From NCBI GenBank assembly GCA_036927565.1, contig JAYESD010000001.1, positions 15,500,001-15,564,000 of the forward strand: DNA of 64,000 nt. The letters run 5' to 3'. A model generated the notes under the pieces. It made no database searches, was not told where the DNA came from, and saw only the letters and a program-made list of their open reading frames with translations. The stretch is from Tuctoria greenei (taxonomy: Eukaryota > Streptophyta > Magnoliopsida > Poales > Poaceae). A program made the translations under genes and the position numbers. Below, piece after piece: positions 59,358 through 64,000 of the stretch. How positions within the stretch are numbered: position 1 is the first letter of the stretch; each line of letters opens with the position of its first letter.

Positions 59358-59744
59358 ATTTAAAAATCATATATCAATAAAAAATTCGGTCAAGGCAGGG
59401 TAACTTCCGTTATGTTATGCTGTTACGAGCTGTACACTCATTTGTCGAGTCTTACAAGGAATGATCGTTGAACAATGATTATCTGTTTGAAATACAGCAG
59501 CTGTTGCTTTGATTCCTAAACTGATCAATTGCCAACTATCTATGTAAAGAAATCGCATAGAACAAGGCCAGCTTGCATGACTATCTTGCCAAAAATGTAC
59601 GGTAGCCTTGTATTTTGTAAGAGAAAAAATAATGAGTTATGTGGGTGATCAGCATCGGGCTGCGTCGTCGAAACAAAGGCTGTATTTTTGGAGGTCACAC
59701 TCCTCGTCCAAAGAATGTGCGCACGTAAGTTGCATTGCGATTTC
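59358..59744. other. FBN5 3' flank and probable 3' UTR
   Basis: About 390 bp lie between the foldback element and the FBN5 stop codon. No transposon sequence or other gene is recognised. It probably includes the FBN5 3' UTR and transcript end. I could not place a poly(A) signal with confidence. Confidence 0.5.
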
Positions 59745-61760
59745 TCAGTAAACTTCTGACGGGTCTGCCCTCTCTAGTACAAATATATTTTCCTTATCAT
59801 CCCTTCCAACCCGTAGAGATTCATCAACATATCTGTTTCAAATTTGAGGAAAACATCGCAGTAAAATAGTGATTGGTTGAAGAACTAGATGCGAATAAAA
59901 AATTTAAAATATGCGATAGAAAAAGCATACGTTATCTCTAGCCAACCTTCCGGGTTGAATATGGCCAAGAGCAGGTCGTAATTCTTCTGAAAAATATTCA
60001 TCAACTGTGTATACATATATATACACATATGTGAGCATTAATGAAAAAATAAATGTTAGATTTACATGTAGCATTCATGTTTCGGTAGCGCAAAACTTTA
60101 CCTGCTCTGGGGTGATTGTTGAACTCTCAAGCTTGATATCCACTCTCTGTAACAACAAGCTATAAACTGTGAGGACATTCCCATCATCCGTGATCAGGAT
60201 CAGCAGCAAGACCGCGAAGCAGTTTCTAAACAGATTCAGGAATGAATGTCTGGAAGAATCCTTACTGTTTTACTAGTAAGGCTGTATGAAGACTGAATAG
60301 TGAGCTTCCCCGACAGTATCTTCAATGCTCTCGCGCTGAACTTTATCACATTTACCGCCTTTTCCTTTGGGTGTAGAGAAGTGACGCTAAATCTCCATTT
60401 ATTTCAAATAATAGCCAAAATCAAAATTGATTTGTTGGCTTGCGCTTAGAATCAGATAACACTCAGTTCAGACTTCATGGCTACTAGGTGTCTTTTTTCT
60501 TTCATGTGAAGTCATGGCTACTATGCCACGAAAGTAGTTACCCCGATTCAGTTTGCTTAAGATAAGTTTAATGCAATGTAATGTGAAAATCTAGCTTCTG
60601 ATACTTCACTACCAAAATATTTCGCTGATGCATGAAAAGAAGACATACAGATGCGGAAAATAATGCTCTACGTCTGACCCAACCTTCTGAATGCTCGTGA
60701 TTAGTGGCTCTTGCTAATCGCTGCTGATTGCTAATTGTCGAAGTACGTATAGCAGTGTTCATTCTAATGAAAGCCCACAGCAATGCAGAAAGATTAAAAC
60801 AAAGTGGCACATGACAAACATCAGCACGGTGCAAGTAGTCTTTAATTACTGACCTCTTTGACATCAATTATCTGGAGGAAATCGCCCAAGCTGATGAAAT
60901 CTCTCAGTCCCAACTTGGTCCTCTTCTTCCCCAGAATCGAGATCGTGCTGTAGATGAGCTTCCAGCATCCATCCACCTTTCAAGCACCTCCCAACACCCC
61001 ACTATCAGTAGTTTACAGATGAAATATTTTGCCAGTCAGCTGTGCTGTTTGCGGGTAATCTTTTTGCAGATTTCCTCTTTCGTTTATGTATTCATGCTTG
61101 TGATATTACTTTATTTATTCTTATAATATAACGTCAGCTACTAGTGCTGGTTCTTTCGGAAAAAAAAAGAAATATTTTGCCAGTACAACTACTTTGGTGT
61201 AAATTATCTGATCATGTCAGAGCAACAGTTGCCGTGCCGCTTCTGCGGTAGCTAATAATCTAAGTGTTGGTTTCAAAACAGAATAATGATAATATTCTAA
61301 GTCTTAGCTTGTATTTTGATGCGGTAAGAAGTAACGTAGTAAGATGTAATCAACACTTGAATAATGTTCAAATGCCATTGCTTTAGGACTGACTCTGTTG
61401 GTACCTTACCTTCTCCTGGAGGTTGGCGGTGGGCTCCGGCGTGGGGTTCCGAGACTCGAGCAGCTCCACCAGGCCATGGACCTCCGACCTCCTGGCGGAC
61501 GTCATGCCGAATATCCCTCTGTCGGCGCCCTCCAGCGCTCGGTACAGCGCGGCCTTGACGTCGCACACGGTCTCGTACGCGGCCGTCCCGGCTAGAGACA
61601 AGCTGCTCTGCTCGGGAGGCACGGCCGCCGGCAACGTCAGGCGGCCGCGGCAGTTCAACTGCCTGGACCTCTGCTGCGGACCGGGGAGAGGGAAATAATG
61701 CGAGAGCGCCCCGCTCGCGCGGTGGCACGGCGGCGTGGGCAGCACAACGCGGGCTGCCAT
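59745..61760 (-). CDS. FBN5: Fibrillin 5 (plastid-lipid-associated protein), six exons
   Basis: Coding exons on the minus strand: 61410-61760, 60854-60976, 60266-60364, 60102-60146, 59931-60004 and 59745-59832. All introns are GT-AG, the total is 780 nt, and the protein is 259 residues. The N-terminus (about 1-55) is Arg/Ser/Pro-rich and poor in acids, like a chloroplast transit peptide. The PAP/fibrillin domain has GCWKLIYSTISILGKKRTKLGLRD split across the text, KAVNVIKFSARAL, RVDIKLESSTITPEQ, LLLAIFNPEGWLEITY and a C-terminal DDKENIFVLERAD. These motifs fit the FBN5 clade, whose members bind solanesyl-diphosphate synthase and support plastoquinone synthesis (from the family, not shown here). 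Exon 1 is GC-rich, as in many grass genes. No lesions are seen. Confidence 0.93.
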
Positions 61761-62860
61761 GGCTTGGCGGGGGTGGCTAGAGAGCGAGCTCGCGGTCGCA
61801 GGGCGGCCTCAGCTCCATGTTCGTCTTCCTCTAGTGCCTTGCTCCCGCGCGCGCGCCCATGCGAGAGCCTGCCTCTCTGGCCCGTGCGCGCCCATGGAGG
61901 CGTTAATACGTGGGTGGGAGCTGGCCGGCTTCTGGGTGCAAAACTCTGGCCACATCTATGAGGATAACGTTGTGGCCAGGGCACGGGCACTGGAGTGAGC
62001 GTCGGCCAATTGCGCTCATGTCTTTCCTCAACAGCAACTTAGCAGTAATCAGGTGGCAGCACGTGAGCCCGATGGGGCGAAAATGGAGCCGGCCAGGTGG
62101 ATCTGGAGCCGTCGGCATGTGCGAGTGCGAGCTACAGTACGTTTTCCTCGAATTAACTAAGACACGTGCTACCGAATCACGAATAAACTAAGAGCAGAGC
62201 GATCTGATAATGAAATCATGCCGATCTGCATTTAACAGTTTAATAAAAGGAGGGTCCACGCCAATCATCGACATCTCAAGTGAAGCGTTGAATCTTCAGA
62301 AGTTTGCAGGGAAATATAATGTTAATAATAAATAAACAAAATGATTCGGACATTCAGCTTATGCGCATACAAGTTCAACCGAAACCAATCCATGGCACAT
62401 TCGGACATTCAGATCTTATTTCAATCTGCTGACACGTGATGTTACAAATGACAGTAACTTTGGTAGACTTTACCCAAGTCCAACTATACAGTATGCATTC
62501 CAGTCGTTACAGTACCCACCAAATGAATGATAACTGATAAGAAAAGAGCGCAGGCTAACTTTGTTTTTACAGCAGAGGCGACTGCAGAGCGTCAACTCCA
62601 GATATATTGAGGTGTAACTCCAAAAAACATGGAAACAGCATTTGACTCGTAGACATTACAATTACATGGTCCCGTGTGGCAGCACCTGTACCCCTCTTTT
62701 ATCTTACAACGCCAAAAAAATGGATCAAAATTCATGATAAATGACAAAAAGATAATAATTACAAGAAATTAACAAAAAAACATGAGCAAGAGAAATAGAG
62801 AACGAGATGAGAATGTAGGAAAGAGGTCACGCGGATTACGGAATGACTCAGCATTTTATG
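61761..62860. other. Intergenic region: FBN5 promoter and 5' UTR, SEC5 3' UTR
   Basis: The part next to FBN5 (61761-62000) is GC-rich and likely holds its 5' UTR and core promoter. The open frames there overlap on both strands and look like composition shadows. The AT-rich part nearer 62860 likely holds the SEC5 3' UTR. No transposon, tRNA or further gene is recognised. Confidence 0.5.
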
Positions 62861-63715
62861 TCACCTGCGACGCCTTGAAACTACAGGAGAACTTGAACCA
62901 GTCTGCTGCCGTCTAAAACCAGGGGAGGCCACCTGAACTGGTGCATGATGTGGTACTGGTGCCTGGTAAGAAGCATGAGCAGCAGACTTTGAGCCTGCTT
63001 GTGCAAATGCTGATTGACGGGTTGACTCCATGAAGCACGCTATATTCAATCGGGTTCTCTCCAACTCCCCTTGCAACAGATCACTACTGTACTGCTGGGC
63101 AAGTGCCTGCAAAGAAAATCAATTGTGTGGAAACCAAAAGTGTCAGTAAAGATAGTTCCATTCCATGATGTGCGCCGAAGAGAGCTCCGGTTTTGTAAAT
63201 TTAATGTCATACTACCCTGAACTTGCACAGCGCAATAAATCCACATGGGTAGCGCATTCTAAGGCACTTACAAGCAAATCATCAGGTGACACTGATGACA
63301 CTTGTCCATCTGATGCAGCATCTTCACTGCCACGAGTTGGTCTACGGTAGTGTCCAGGATTTTCCAAGGCTTCTGCCAAAGTCTCACAGGCCTTTTCCAA
63401 CAGATTCTCTTGCAAGGATTTCAGAGCCTGTTGTGCCTCAGGTGAGAAGTATTTGTGCAGTACAGTCTCAAAATACTCAAGCTGCAGGGACATAACACAA
63501 AAGGTGGTAAATTATATAGACTAGTTGAAGACCAGATAAGAACCTAAAAGTAACTAAGCACCTACCTCGAGCATGATCTGACAAAAACCATTTGTATCCA
63601 ACAATTTGATATCTTTGGTCTTATTCTCATGGAAAACACTAAGAAAGATGTCGATCAAAGCCTCAACCAAGATTTTCATCGCCTTCTCCAATAAAGGCCT
63701 AGCACCCGCGTAAAC
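62861..63715 (-). CDS. SEC5: Exocyst complex subunit SEC5, last three exons (gene continues past window)
   Basis: Coding exons on the minus strand: 63566-63715 (50 codons), 63272-63481 (70 codons) and 62861-63106 (81 codons plus stop), all phase 0 with GT-AG introns. The text includes LLEKAMKILVEALIDIF, LEYFETVLHKYFSPEAQ, ENPGHYRRPTRGSEDA, SPDDLL and LLQGELERTRLNIACF, then a Ser/Pro/Arg-rich tail ending SRRRR. The ENPGH-RRPTRGSED block and ELERTR are characteristic of plant SEC5 C-termini. SEC5 is part of the eight-subunit exocyst that tethers secretory vesicles at the plasma membrane. About 200 of the expected ~1,100 residues are visible. No lesion is seen. Confidence 0.92.
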
Positions 63716-64000
63716 CTGGAAAGCAGACAGAGAGAGAATCACATCTTACTTCTACAAGATGAGGTTACAACCAAGAGACACTCTTAAGAGAATACTGACA
63801 ACATAACAAGACATGCACAAACAGATCCGATGCATGCAGTAACAGGCTATTCACCACTGGCAACAAGGAATTCCGGAGTGGTTTCTTAAAATTAGCAGCC
63901 CAGGAGCCTGAGACATCTCATTAGCATTCATTTAGCTAAGAACACAATGTCTTTTTGAAGACTTGCTAAGAATACAATGCTATGCTTGTTAACCGAGATA
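63716..64000 (-). other. Probable SEC5 intron
   Basis: The stretch lies upstream of the exon ending at 63715, whose acceptor reads TTTCCAG. It has stops in all frames that could extend the exon and no SEC5-like peptide, so it is most likely intron. The next exon lies beyond the window. Confidence 0.6.

Noticed and set aside
59745..61760. FBN5 as a retro-copied pseudogene captured at the transposon edge
   Set aside because: Five GT-AG introns are present and the exon phases add up to an uninterrupted 259-codon protein.
61655..61990. GC-rich open frames on both strands around FBN5 exon 1
   Set aside because: The FBN5 reading frame fully explains the coding part. The others overlap each other and follow base composition.

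Overview
The window is plant nuclear DNA, most likely from a grass. About 58.5 kb is a nested stack of LTR retrotransposons. It ends abruptly against two ordinary plant genes on the minus strand: a plastid fibrillin of the FBN5 type (259 codons, six exons, intact by my reading) and the C-terminal exons of the exocyst subunit SEC5. The GC-rich first exon of FBN5 and the abundance of Sirevirus-type Ty1/copia elements point to Poaceae. I cannot name the species.

The stack can be unpicked from terminal TG...CA ends, 5-bp target-site duplications (TSDs) and the way host reading frames resume after each insertion. The scaffold is an old Sirevirus-like element, called A1 here (1899-58532). Five elements lie directly in A1: B (Sirevirus-like copia, 3572-13720, TSD AAAAG); A2 (a second A-family copia, 15724-27219, degenerate TSD); C (a non-autonomous gypsy-like element with an abnormal inverted end, 27450-32227); D (Tekay-type chromovirus on the minus strand, 32354-52616, TSD AGCAA); and G (a solo LTR, 55970-57567, TSD GAAGT). 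D itself contains F (a solo LTR of the B family, 32890-35110, TSD AATAT) and E (a young chromovirus of the same family as D, 40890-51372, TSD TTGCT). Upstream, 1-1898 is the 3' part of another A-family element (A0) that shares one LTR with A1. A foldback, MITE-like element (58541-59357) sits at the broken 3' end of A1, about 390 bp from the FBN5 stop codon.

A-family elements carry gag, then pol in the copia order (protease, integrase, reverse transcriptase, RNase H), then a third gene (ORF X) between pol and the 3' LTR. ORF X occurs three times (A0, A2, A1), has a conserved core, and lacks signal peptide or membrane segments. Chromoviruses D and E carry gag, protease, RT, RNase H, integrase and a chromodomain-like tail. 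Every transposon coding region seen here has stops or frameshifts. E is the youngest, with about 1% LTR divergence by eye.

The least expected signal is a short palindrome, CGGACTAGTCCG, and its variant CGGACAAGTCCG. Both are clustered in the U3 region just upstream of the TATA box in the A-family copia LTRs and also in the unrelated D/E chromovirus LTRs. Further clusters lie just upstream of ORF X. Loss or gain of one palindrome unit explains LTR length differences. Element C, whose two ends are both U3 ends, is the second unusual structure.
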